Positions 11,156-21,881 of a stretch of DNA of 64,000 bases are shown here, piece after piece (within the stretch, counting starts at the first letter, position 1; every line of letters begins with the position of its first letter). This stretch comes from Larix kaempferi. Taxonomy: Eukaryota; Streptophyta; Pinopsida; Pinales; Pinaceae. The position numbers and the translations under genes were made by a program. The notes beneath the pieces are model-generated. The model saw nothing but the letters and a program-made list of their open reading frames with translations. It was not told where the DNA came from and did not search any database. Location of the stretch: assembly GCA_027924585.1 (NCBI GenBank), contig BSBM01000106.1, positions 40,315,501 to 40,379,500 on the forward strand, read 5' to 3'.

Positions 11156-11747
11156 AAACTTGCATATAGGTTTAGGCCTCCACTTTCTTATGGTTCATTT
11201 AAACCCTTTTACACCTAGATTTTCCATAGGGTTGAACCTATTGGCTATTGGTGCGCCAACCTTATCTATCTGCATTTTTCACTAGTCTGGCAGAGGAGCC
11301 TACCAACATGGGACACCGTAGTCAGCATCCTCTTGTCATTTTGGTTCCCAAGTTTTTATAATAGGACAAAGAGTCTTTTTAGTTTTACCATGAATTTGAG
11401 AATAAGCCTCATGCCTCTCTTTCTCTTCTATTTTTGTCCATTCCCTATAAGGCTCCCATTTTGGTTCATTATGGATTTTCCTTTGCTCACTACTACTTGC
11501 ACATCTATGCCTAATGCTTTGATGCAATTTTAATACTTCCATTGCATTTTTATTTTGGACGGTATCCTTGGAATAAAAATGCCAATGGGTTTTCACCTCT
11601 TTCCTAGTACCGTTTTTGCGTATGCTTTTGCATAGGTTTGTTCCATGCCTTGCAACATTCGTTTCTTCCAGTGTAATATATAATTATTTTATTCTTTTTC
11701 AAGCCTCACTAATATTAAAAAGAAAAAAAATCATATATTTATAAAAA
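11156..11747. other. Internal 3' non-coding region before the PPT
   Basis: Short frames at 11333-11596 on both strands have no recognisable content. The A-rich end near 11715-11745 leads into the PPT. Confidence 0.4.
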
Positions 11748-11759
11748 CATGGAGGGGGG
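11748..11759 (+). promoter_or_regulatory. Polypurine tract
   Basis: ACATGGAGGGGGG lies immediately before the LTR start. A G-run of this kind primes plus-strand synthesis in LTR retrotransposons and fixes the element's orientation as plus. Confidence 0.6.
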
Positions 11760-12826
11760 TTTTATAGCCAAAATTAGCACTTCTTCGTCCGTGACGACAC
11801 TTACATCTTTGGTTGCATGACACCATTCGCATGACGACACTTCATGATATTACTGTGAGTCACAAAAAAGGACATTTTTGGATGGAAGAGCCATATTTGG
11901 GACTTTAGAAGGATTTAATTACCTAATTCATGGCCCATTTAATAGATATGAACCTTAGGAACAATTTTGGAGACCAAAAATTATCCAGAAAACCCCCAGA
12001 AAAGGTTGTTTTTAACCATTTTTCCACAAAAAAGTAGGTGGAAGTCTCTTCACCCACGGGTTTTCCAAAAATATGTTAGTTTCACATGGTAAAGTTGTGT
12101 TTCACATGCTTTTTGTCCATTTTAAAGTTGCGAATGCCTCATAAATACCAAAAAATATATAAAATCTCGAAAAATGGGTGGTTCAGGTGGTTTTGGAACC
12201 TCGTCTTCTGATTGTAACTACTTCCTCTTTGACCCTACCTTCTTCACTTGCTATATAAGAGATCCGGGAGAGGGAAAACGAAAAGGAATCAAGCCATTTG
12301 TAGTGTTATGCTGGAGAATTTTGGACTCACATCCCCCTCACTTGTGCCTTAGTTTCTTGTAATCCCTAGCACATCTAATCAGAGGTTGGGATCCTTGGAG
12401 AAGAGGAGAAGGAGACCTTGAATCTTGGTTTCATGAAGTGCCATGCTTGAAGGAAGGTATAATTTTATGTACTTGATTCATTCATTTATAAATATTGGAC
12501 ATTATTCCATTTCCAAATAGTTTTGTTCATGTATGTTTTAGATCTTATTACAATTTGATGTTTGATTCTCATTTAAATGTCAATCTTTTATTTGTAGTCA
12601 AATTGGTTTGAGGAAGGTTTTGTTGAATGGTTTTGCAGGTTGTTGCATTGGAGAGCAAGAAGAGATGCTTGGATCAACCTTCTGAATAAGGTACATATCC
12701 TCCTAAACCCTAATCTCTCTTCTTCATAATTATACTTGCATAACCTTGTATGTCTATCTTTCATCTCAGTGCGTTGGTAATCTCACCCCAGCTATAGGAA
12801 GTTTTCCCTAACAACAGAATTGGCAA
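11760..12826 (+). mobile_element. LTR with PPT on its left and PBS on its right
   Basis: The right boundary is the CA of CTAACAACA directly before a primer-binding site; the left boundary follows a G-rich PPT, although the expected TG there has decayed to TT. The length of 1067 bp is normal. A TATA box lies near the middle. No second copy of this LTR was found in the window. An LTR with a PPT on one side and a PBS on the other joins two internal regions and is expected after unequal recombination between element copies. Confidence 0.65.
12252..12258 (+). promoter_or_regulatory. TATA box of the LTR promoter
   Basis: TATATAA in the context CTTGCTATATAAGAG sits about 490 bp into the LTR, with G+C-richer DNA just downstream, as expected for a U3/R boundary. 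It would drive transcription to the right through the PBS. Confidence 0.6.
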
Positions 12827-12829
12827 CTC

Positions 12830-12848
12830 CACTGGGGAAAGCCTATCT
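12830..12848 (+). promoter_or_regulatory. Primer-binding site
   Basis: TTGGCAACTCCACTGGGGA follows the LTR end by three bases. It resembles the TGGCGACTCC-type binding site found in some plant Ty3/gypsy elements; the exact tRNA is uncertain. Confidence 0.6.
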
Positions 12849-14544
12849 GCTTTGGGGTATCCAAGGCCATTTTTTCCAGTATATTTGAAGGTTTGAGCCT
12901 AATTTCATGTTAGGAACAGTCATTAGGCTTTTTTAGACCCTTCCTTGCTCAGGTTTGAGTTGGATTTTGCAATTTTTTTGGAATTTTCTACATACTCACT
13001 AGTTCTGGTACTTATAGTAGTGAGTTTGCTACATATTCGTAGGTTTAAGGCTCTTCAACCGTGGGTCCATTGCACTTGTACGCTTTTACACTAGCGGGTA
13101 CCCCCTATAGATGAGTTTTTCACTTTTGGAGCTTTTTTGGGGGTTTTGATTGCAATGTTTGGAGTCCCTATTGATCCTAGGTTTGTGTAGGACCCCTTTG
13201 AAGTGGTGTCTTATCTCTTGATTGAAATTAATTTGATTTTTGGGATATTTTTGAATCAATTTGGAATTGTTTGGAATACTTTGGGGCTTGTTGACGCAAG
13301 TTGGGGGTTTGGTAACTAGTTTTGTGTTTTTGACCCTAATTTGAGTCTAATTGAATCTACTTGCTCCAATTTGATTGGATTTGGAACCTATTGAGTCTAA
13401 TTGGCCCTATTTGTATCTATTTGAGTGAAAATTTCTCTTTAGATTGGTTTCGTGTCCTTCCTTATGCTTTTGGTCTCTCTTTGTAGTGAAAGCTCAAGTG
13501 TCTTTTATGTGGTTTAGGACCTTGATTGCACTATTTGTGTGCAGACCTAGCTTTAACAAACCATTTTTATTAGTAGGTACTTTGCTTTGATTGGGTCTAA
13601 AATTCCTTGGTGTATTCTTTTCCCAATTTTGGCATGCTTACATGATAAGGAGATTAGGGTTTATGGCTTCTTTCACTGTTTAATAAGGAGATCCGAAATA
13701 TTTTGGATTTGCTTTGGTCACGTGTGTTACTTTGAGTTTCAGTTTTGTTTTCATATGGAAAAAAACATAAAAATTTGGTTCATTTTATAAGTTAGTGTTG
13801 GTAGAATACTTTGCAAGTGGCTTAAAGGATTTATGAGTGCCTTGCATAAAAAAACAAGAAATTTTCTTTTGCATCGCTAGTTGTTTGAGTAGTTGCATGC
13901 TTAGGTTTTAGGTTTGATTTTTCACATTAGACTTTAAATTTTTACCTTTTTCATTCGAAAATACCAAAAATTGCATTAGATACAATTGTTTTTCATATGC
14001 ATCTTGAATCACATCATTAGGACTTGCATTGGAAAGAAATTGAGAGTGAGAAGTGCATATTTGTGGTGTTTAAAGTGCTTCATATTTTAGTTAAAAAATA
14101 TATTTCTTTAGTTGCACTTGTTTTAGTTCTTTTGAAAGATTTTGAAATTACATTTTAAAGAAAGAAATCAGTAACTTGGATAGAATTGTAGGTTTTCTTC
14201 TAGTTTATAAACAAACCTAATAGATTAATTAGGATTGTGGAGGTAGGGATTTGTGAGTAAATCATCCATGGTCACTCAGACTTGTCAAAATATAGGTGTC
14301 GTTCGCTTAGGGAGAAAATCCACCTTTGTAGAAGGTGAACCAGGAAGCTCCACTAACATCGGAGCCAAGCACAAGGTCATGCGAGATTGAGTATAGAAGA
14401 TACCTCTCCGATATTCAATTGATCATCTACAAGGATTGGTGCGCGTACGAGGATTCATTAGTACATTTGGTGCTTCTGAGTTTCGAGCTTTGTCACCCTA
14501 CCCATGCGCATTGATTTGACCTGCCAATATCGCCTCGGACCCTC
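12849..14544 (+). mobile_element. 5' leader of the same LTR family, cut off near 14545
   Basis: No long frames are present. The T/G-rich sequence contains repeated phrases such as GAGTCTAATTG and TTGGGATT-like segments (13330-13420). This is typical of long untranslated leaders of plant gypsy elements. The element's 5' coding part is missing because the DNA changes to chromovirus LTR near 14545. Confidence 0.45.
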
Positions 14545-15000
14545 TATGGAACTAAACTTGTTATTATGTTACAGATTATTGCACCTGGAAATATATCTTC
14601 TACATAATTTTAATTCTAGGTCTTCTCTTTTTTTTTTCAAAAAAAATGATTAACCCCTTCCTTTCTTTCTTTACCCTTTTATTACCTGAAATTTGTAGTT
14701 AGTTTCTTTTCATTTAATTAATTTAGAAAAAAAGGTATTTACAAGTGGTTAGGGTTTCTTTCATGCTTTCTTATTTTTCTTGATTATCATTTTTAATTAT
14801 TTTTTAACCCTTAGTTAATCGCCCCCATAGAAGCTTGGTTCATCTTCCAATGAGACTATTCCATGGCATGTCAAAGTATAAATTTATTTATAAAAATTAT
14901 CATCCATCAATAGGTAATATTATGTCTTAATACATTTAAGAGACAAAATGTAATTGTTCCAACTAAGGAAATACTAAATAGGTACTCTTGGGATATCACA
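14545..15000 (-). mobile_element. 3' LTR of the chromovirus, truncated
   Basis: This matches 25250-25789 over its whole length, for example the shared blocks TTTTAATTCTAGGT, AAAGGTATTTACAAGTGGTTA and CCATCAATANGTAATATT. Its right end ATCACA is the minus-strand TGTGAT start of the 3' LTR and is preceded (minus strand) by a polypurine tract. Its left part is missing, replaced by the plus-strand element at about 14545. Confidence 0.7.
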
Positions 15001-15016
15001 CCCTGACCCCTCTTAA
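15001..15016 (-). promoter_or_regulatory. Polypurine tract of the chromovirus
   Basis: On the minus strand AAGAGGGGTCAGGG ends exactly at the TGTGATATCC start of the 3' LTR. This arrangement is typical of Tekay/Del-type chromoviruses. Confidence 0.7.
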
Positions 15017-15059
15017 AATTAACGTCGTCCAAGTGTTCTATCTTTCAACCTGAAAAGAG

Positions 15060-16202
15060 GGGTGGATATGCATTTTCAATGCATCCTCTCTTTCCCACAT
15101 TGCTTCATTAGCGCTGAAGTGACTTCATTGCACTTTTACCTGAGTGATAGCTCACTTCTACAATCAGATTTCTTTCCTATCCAAAATGAAAACAAGTTCT
15201 GGTAAGAATTATCTGTCTGGTTCTACCTATTTTTTTTTATAATCAGCCATATGAATAGTAAAATATACATTATTTACATGTTCACATAAAATATGCTATA
15301 AGCTTGAATCTCACAAATGAGAACTGAGATCTACCTGAATTAGGTTCCAATCGATTACATGTTTAACATCATACACATACTTTTTCAATAACGAAACAAT
15401 GAAACAAATTATGAAATTGAATAGTTGCAGTTAAAGCAAGTTGATAAACCATAGGGCCTACCTTGGTTAATACTTGAAAAGGACCACAATACCTAGGGGA
15501 TAGTTTGTTGCATTTTCCCAAATTTAGAGAACTTATTTTGGCCTTAGCCTTCAAGTATACATGATCCCTAACTTGAAATTATTGCTTCCTTTTGTGTTTG
15601 TTAGCATGAATTTTGTGTCTGGATTGGGTTTCCTTTAAATTATGTTTTACTTTACTCACAAATTGTTCTAAGTATTTCAACAATCTGGGTCCAAGCAATA
15701 TTCTGTCCATACAGATGTCCCAAGTTACAAGTTTTTTGCACTTTCTTCCATAAAGGACTTCGAAGGGATTCATTTTAGTCGAAGTCCGATAACCATTATT
15801 GTGAGAGAATTCAACTAAATGTAAATATTATTCCCAATGATTAGGATTTTTAATTACATACATTCTTAACATATCTTCCATGATCTGGTTAGTTAACTCT
15901 ATTCGGTATCTTGTTTGTGGGTGGTAAGAAGTACTAAATTTTAGCTAGGTATCAAGATCGACAAAGAAGGATTTCCAAAAGTAACCAATAAAATTTGTAT
16001 CTCTATCGGATATAATAGTCTTTGGTATACCATGTAACCTGATTATCTCTTTAAGGAAGATATATGCAATGTTAATTGCTTTATAAGTAGATTTCACTGG
16101 GACGAAGTATACAGACTTAGATAATTTACCCACTATCACTAAAATTGAATCATTTTTTTTCTTTCTCTTAGGCAATCCAGTGATAAAGTCCATACTAATC
16201 AC
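15060..16202 (-). pseudogene. Integrase and C-terminal chromodomain region, Ty3/gypsy chromovirus
   Basis: Minus-strand fragments, in order: the integrase core with MDFITGLPKRKKKND and SDRDTNFIGYFWKSFF (15945-16202), including Asp residues of the catalytic triad; MNPFEVLYGRKC (15579-15773); GPFQVLTKVGPMVYQLAL followed by FHNLFH (15369-15554); HVIDWNLIQVD (near 15340); and WKHFSANEAMWEREDALK (near 15060-15130), which looks like the end of a chromodomain-type tail. The enzyme would insert element cDNA into chromatin. Several stops and frame changes make it non-functional. Confidence 0.8.
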
Positions 16203-16691
16203 TTCCCACTTCTACTCTGGAATCAGTAGAGGCTACAACAATCCAACTGGATGTTGATGCTCCTCTTTTACCAATTTGAATCCCTAGCACTTAGCTATAT
16301 AATCAGCTATGTTAGCTTTCATTATTGGCCAAAACTATTTTTTCTTAATAGCAGAAAGAATTTTCTGATATCCAAGGTGTCCTGAATATGGATTTTTGTG
16401 AAATTCAGTCATACTAACTTTCCTTAAATCCGATTTTTTTGGTACATAAATTCTATTTTTAAACCACATCATCCCTTCTTCGTCAAAATTAAAGTTTTGG
16501 ATTGACTTTTATGATCTGTTTGGCTTCCATTACCTTAATATTTATTCATAAAATTAACTGTTTTCAAGGATTATTTTAATTTCGTCCTTTAAATAAGATT
16601 ATGTTTGACTGATATAAATCTCATGAATCAAGTACATACTCCTACTCAATGCATTTGCTATTTTATTTTCCTTTTCTTTAATATGTTTGAC
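16203..16691 (-). pseudogene. Linker between RNase H and integrase, decayed
   Basis: Fragments of integrase N-terminal zinc-binding region can be followed on the minus strand (near 16250-16450), but stops prevent a clean reading. No other feature is present. Confidence 0.5.
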
Positions 16692-16952
16692 CTAAAAATC
16701 ATATTCGCTAAGGAATGCCAACCACCTGGCTTGTATTGCATTTAGATTTTGTTGATCAAACAAGTATTTCAGACCGATATTATATGTTTTGAGAATAAAT
16801 TTCTTACCTAAATGGTAGTGTCTCCACATTTTCAATGCATGGAAAATTGTTGCTAGTTCCAAATCATGGGTTTCATACTTACAATCATGTTCTTTTAGTT
16901 TTCTAGAATCATAAGATATGAGGTGATCATTTTGCATTAAGACTCCTCCCAA
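16692..16952 (-). pseudogene. Ty3/gypsy RNase H fragment
   Basis: The minus strand reads MGGVLMQNDHLISYDSRKL, ETHDLELATIFHALKMWRHY and FDQQNLNAIQARWLAFLSEYDF, the standard order of a Ty3 RNase H with its conserved E in HDLELA and the RWLAFL-x-EYDF end. It would degrade template RNA during reverse transcription. It lies in the expected place between RT and integrase. Confidence 0.85.
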
Positions 16953-17156
16953 TCATTATTTATAGGCATCAATACATACTACACATTCTTCATAAGGGTC
17001 GGCAATTTCTAGAATAGGAGCAATAGTTAAAAGATGTTTGAGATTGAGAAAACAAGCTTCACACTTTTCTATCTAGACAAATTTTACTTCTTTTCATTGC
17101 AGAGAGGTTATGGAATATGTAATTTTAGAGAAATTCTCAACAAATCTTCTATAGTA

Positions 17157-17839
17157 TCAGAATAAACCCATAAATGACCTTATATCTATCACACTTTTAG
17201 GATTAGACCATTCCATGATGGCCTTAATCTTATCGGGATCCACATATATTCCTTCTTCTGATATGACATGCCGAAGGTACTGAATTTGACTATTGAGAAA
17301 GTCACATTTAATGAATTTAGCATATAGTTGGTGTTCACATAGAGTTTGTAAGACAATATTTAAATGTTCTTTATTCTCTTCTTTGTTATTTGAATATTCA
17401 AGAATATCGTCAATGAACACTAACACACATTTATCCAAGTATTTATTGAATATACTATTCATTAAGCACATAAATGTTGTAGGGGTGTTGGTTAGGACAA
17501 AGGGAATCACTACGAACTCATAGTGTATGTATTGTGTCCTGAAAGTTGTTTTATTAATGTCTTCATCTCTAATTCTAACCTAATGATATCTTGACCTCAA
17601 GTCAATTTTTTAGAAAAACTTGGGTCCACGGACTTGATCGAATAGAACATCGATCCTAGGACGTAAGAGGTATTTGTTCCTAATTGTAAATAAATATTCA
17701 GTTGAATGTAATCAATACATGACCTTAGGGTTCCATCCTTCTTTTTAACAAAAAGGACTGGTGCTCCCCATGGAGATACACTAGGTCGAATATATTGTTT
17801 CTCTATCAACTCTTGAAGTTTCATTTTAAGTTCCACCAA
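17157..17839 (-). pseudogene. Ty3/gypsy reverse transcriptase, broken
   Basis: The first part (17597-17839) has [19 protein letters not shown] and [15 protein letters not shown]. The second (17157-17510) has the catalytic FIDD box at 17406-17417 and EEGIYVDPDKIKAIMEW. A frame break separates the halves around 17510-17597. The order and motifs are those of Ty3/gypsy RT; with the flanking RNase H and integrase this defines the element. Confidence 0.9.
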
Positions 17840-18070
17840 TTATGGTGTACTCATATGATATGGTGCTTTAGATATGGGTACTACCCCATGCACAAGGTTG
17901 ATGGAAAAATCCAAATCTCTTTTCGGAGGTAAACTGAGGATCTCATCCATAAATACATCTTTAAACTCATTTAATATGGGGTTCTCTTCTAATTTCTGAC
18001 TAGTTTCTTTCGTAGGGGTATGAACAGTTACTCCATACAGCTTGCAGCCTTTTTGGGCACTTCTTTTTAG

Positions 18071-18560
18071 TTACAAGGAAGTAACTTTTACCGATACAAT
18101 TATAGGAATTTTGGTCACCATCTCTCGTTTACCTTTATTGTCAATGCATGCGAATGTTTTATAAAAACAATTTAGTATCACCCAATGTTTCTCAATATAG
18201 TCCATTCCTACAGGGATATCATAGGAACATAAGGGAAATATGTTTAAATCAGTTGTTGTAAACATCCCATTCATTTCAAAAGAACATCCCTTTACTAATT
18301 CCATTATTGTTCTTTTCGTACCCATGGCTAGATGAACTATCCAAGATTTAACATGTTTACTTCTTTTAACAAACATGTATCCATTGTCTTAGGAGAAATA
18401 TAACTATGACAAGATCATGGGTCTATCAAAATAGTAAGAAAATTTTCAACTAAGTTACCCCTAATTTCCACCATGGATGATTGGTGATCAACGTACAAAT
18501 CTTCCACGGCAATGTATATCCTGGGAGTCCTGGCTATGTCATTTATAGTCATTTCTTCTT
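18071..18560 (-). pseudogene. Retropepsin region of the chromovirus
   Basis: The minus strand contains ILIDP followed by SYISPK (the former catalytic region, now with stops, near 18390-18440). Further on come the family segments MGTKRTIMELVKGCSFEM and YDIPVGMDYIEKHWVILNC in the 18071-18376 frame. The protease would cut the polyprotein. The catalytic Asp context is kept, but the frame is interrupted. Confidence 0.7.
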
Positions 18561-18589
18561 GTAGATTATTCACCCCTTTTGAATTTCCT

Positions 18590-20116
18590 TCTCAATATGG
18601 ACAATTCTTGTAAAAATTAGGTTCTTGACACCCCCAACATTATAATGGCCATTGAACTATATTTTCCCCGGTGTTATTTGTTGGTCTGTTTACACTTTGA
18701 GTTGGAAAATTTGGATGGAACTTGCTTTAACCAAAGGTTTTATGATTCAAATAATTTATGTTCTAATTTCTATAAGGAAATGGTTTGTAATCTTTCTTTC
18801 TCTATTCTGATTTCATCCTTCTCTTTTGTCTTATTACCTTCATATTTTATGTTCTATGCTGACTATGTTCATAACACAATCTAGATTTATATATAGATTC
18901 GTTTAATGTCTTTGGGTAGTCAAATTCAATTTTATCACTGTAATATTAAGGAAGGCAACTCAAAAACCTATGAATTTTATTTTTTTCCTCTTTAATATAT
19001 GGAACATAATGCAAAAAATTAAAAAAATTATCAACCATCCCTTCCATATTCATTTGTCCCATTTTAAGTTCATGAAATTCTTTAATTTTGTTATCATAAA
19101 ATCTTTAAGATTAATATTTCTCCTTGAACATATTTTTAAATCTTTGCCAGTTAACTTTATTTTCTTTTAGACCTTCAGTCAATTTGAAGCCTCTCCACTA
19201 CCTTGTAGCCTTTCCTTTTATATTTTATATAGGTAGTCGTGCTTTCATATCACTGGGATAATTGTAGACCCAAAAATACTTTGACATTCCAAGTAACCAT
19301 TCCTTAGCCTTCTCTCTAGATTCCATTTCTCCGTCAAATGTAGGTACCTTTATTTTCATGAATTCACCTTTCAATCCTCCATGATTCTGGTATTGAATTC
19401 ATTTCTTAGGTGAAGAATCTTTAGAATCACTATTTCCTGTATTTCCAGTGGTAGATTCTTCATCAGGCGATGTTCTTGATCCATTCTTTGTTTTGGCGAC
19501 AAATTTTGGTTCCAGACTTTGGACCTATTTCTCTTTGAATGGAGTCAATACCATATTCCTTGAAGTATGCCCATGCTGCTAGTTATTTTTTTATTTTCGT
19601 CAAGTTTTGCGGAAATATACCATTTATTACATGATGTTCATCCTTATCTTTCATGTTATCCTCCTTGAAGCTTCGAAGTTCTACTTTCAAACTTCGCATT
19701 GATTCTAACATTTATAAAGGAATTGATGTCTTATGTTCTTCAGTCCCTTCAGGATAAAGGTTCAGATTGCCTTGCTGAATAAATTTCTCTTCTATCGTGA
19801 CAATAATTCCTTCTTAATTCTGATTTTTCCATCTTTGATTTTCCAATTGGTCTCTAATTTCTTCCTGGTGTGCTAATGCTACCCATGTTCTTTCTAACTC
19901 TTCATGTGTTCTTGATGTGTATAAAGTCAAGTTATATAGCTGAAGTTGAATTGAGGTTTGGTCAACCAGTCTAGCATGTAGCTGAGGTTTAGCACAATTA
20001 GGTCGAGTCATTAATGTTATCCACTACCCATTAATCATACATTAGTTTATCATTCTAAAGAAAAAAAAGGTTTCATCGCTTGGTTAGGCGCAATAGTCTC
20101 AAGTGCTGTAATTTTT
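18590..20116 (-). pseudogene. gag of the chromovirus (first copy)
   Basis: A CCHC-like knuckle, CWGCQEPNFYKNCPY, lies near 18600-18645; its His position reads Asn. Upstream on the minus strand are gag fragments, including RTHEELERTWVALAHQEEI (19814-20011) near the N-terminus, 100 bp from a primer-binding site. Gag would form the particle and bind RNA. Stops are frequent. Confidence 0.7.
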
Positions 20117-20127
20117 CTCTAATACCA
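20117..20127 (-). promoter_or_regulatory. Primer-binding site, inner copy
   Basis: The minus strand reads TGGTATTAGAG three bases after an LTR end GTTACA at 20131. It is a slightly changed version of the initiator-Met tRNA site TGGTATCAGAGC. Confidence 0.7.
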
Positions 20128-20130
20128 TTT

Positions 20131-20525
20131 TGTAACGTTCCTCAATATACAACAATTTTCATTTTTATTTTTTTGTGAATAGGGATCAATAATAAATATC
20201 ACGTGCCAAAATCCATTGACCTTGCAATGTTTTGCTTTGATTTCAGGCCTTATTTTCCAAGTATAATACTCCTTATGTTTGAAATTTTTCTTTAAGGAAT
20301 GCTCATTTAATTGAACACTAAAGAACTGTGAAAACCTTGTAAAACATAAGTGTTCCATTCAACATTGTGTTGCTTAAACACTTTGTTTATTAGATTCCAT
20401 TAAATATTTTACTAAGGTAGCTTGAGATGACAACTTGTCCCTTAAAGTTTACAATGTTGTACTTATTAAACAAAATTATATTTACCAACTTATAGCACTA
20501 GTTACTTATGTCATTATGTACCTAT
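20131..20525 (-). mobile_element. Internal LTR fragment within the duplication
   Basis: This is the 3' end (U5 side) of the chromovirus LTR. It matches 21882-22290 and runs straight into the second gag copy. It begins TGTAACGTTCC on the plus strand, the canonical TG boundary, which the outer copy has lost. Confidence 0.65.
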
Positions 20526-21866
20526 TAGATAATTTTTGTAAGGCAACAGCTTGTAACCTTTCCTTCTTTGTTCTGATTTCATCCTTCTCTTTTCTATTAT
20601 TACCTTCATATTTTCTATTCTATGTTGACTATGTTCATAACATAGTCTAACTTTATATATAGCTTCGTCTAATGTATTTAGGCAGTCAAATTCAATTTTA
20701 TCACTGTAATATTGAGGAAGGCAACTCAAAACTTTTGAATTTTATTTTTTCCCTCTCTAATACAGTGAACATAATACATCAAATCCAAAATTTTATCAAT
20801 CATACCTCCCATATTCATTTGTCCTATTTTAAGTTCATGAAATTATTTAATTTTGTTGTCATAAAATCTTTCAGATAAGTATTTTTCCTTGAACAACCTT
20901 TAAAATCTTTGCTACTTAACATTCTTTTCTTTTAGACCTTTAGTCAATTTGAGGTCTCCCCACCATCTTGCAGCCTTTCCATTTAGATTGTATATAGCCA
21001 GTCATTCTTTCATATCATTAGGATAATTGTAGACCCAAAAATATTTTGACATTTCAAGTAATCATTCCTCAACCTTCTCTTTGGATTCCATTTCTTCGTT
21101 AAATGCAGGTGCCTTTATTTTGTTGAATTCTCCTTTCAATCCTCCATGATTCTGGTATTTAATTTGCTTCATATGAGAAGAATCTACATAATCATTATTT
21201 CACGTACTATCAGTGGTAAATTCTTCATTAGACAATGTTCTTGATCCATCCTTTGTTTTGGTGACGAATTTTGGTTCTAGACTTTGGACCTGTTTTTCTT
21301 TAAATGGAGTCCCTACCATATTGCTTGAAGTATGACCATGTTGCTGGTTATTTTTTAATTTCTGTCAAGTTTTGTAGCAATATAGCATTTAGTTCATGTC
21401 ATTCATCCTTATCTTTCATGTTATCCTCCTTGAAGCTCTGAAGTTCTACTTTCAAACTTCACATCATTTCTAACATTTATGAAGGCGTTGATGTCTTGTG
21501 TTCTTCATTCCTCTAGTATAAAGGTTCAGATTACCTTGCTGGCTAAAATTCTCTTCCATTGAGACAATAATTCCTTCTTAATTTTGATTTTATCATCTTC
21601 GATTTTCCAACTAGTCTATGATTTCTTCATGTTGTGCTCATGTTTCCCACGTTCTTTCTAGCTCTTCTTGTGTTCTTACTATGTCTAAAGTCAAGTTGAA
21701 GTGAGCTTTGGTCTGCCAATCCATCCTATAGTTGAGGTTGAGCATGATTAGGTCGATTCATTAAGCTCATCTACTACATGTTCATACATTAGTTTATCAG
21801 TCTAAAGAAAAAAAATAAGTTGGATTGCTTGGTTAGGCCCAATAGGTCTCAAGTGCTGCAAATTTT
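20526..21866 (-). pseudogene. gag of the chromovirus (second, outer copy, partial)
   Basis: The minus-strand frame 20514-20729 contains LPQYYSDKIEFDCLNTLDEA and RLCYEHSQHRIENMK, a gag C-terminal half, followed by a Lys/Arg-rich segment. The rest of the copy upstream matches the first gag copy to its PBS but is full of stops. It has no zinc knuckle or pol behind it, because the inner LTR fragment follows. Confidence 0.65.
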
Positions 21867-21878
21867 GCTATGATACCA
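21867..21878 (-). promoter_or_regulatory. Primer-binding site, outer copy
   Basis: The minus strand reads TGGTATCATAGC, one base from the standard initiator-Met tRNA binding site, directly after the 5' LTR. Confidence 0.75.
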
Positions 21879-21881
21879 TTT

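Larger units (their letters stand above)
9250..11747 (+). mobile_element. 3' internal part of a non-autonomous LTR element (gag/protease-like, no RT)
   Basis: Plus-strand coding remnants lead up to a polypurine tract and an LTR. They include a zinc-knuckle-like motif FPCKICKGYHLTHLCP near 9367-9414 (Cys-x2-Cys-x3-His-x4-Cys), a run of repeated segments around 9500-9770, a protease-like segment at 10088-10441 and an acidic region near 10775-11155. No reverse transcriptase, RNase H or integrase motif was found between here and the PPT, so the element would have needed enzymes from another. Frames are broken by several stops. Confidence 0.55.

Noticed and set aside
12174-12362. 62-codon plus-strand frame in the LTR
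   Set aside because: It runs across the TATA box and has no recognisable content.
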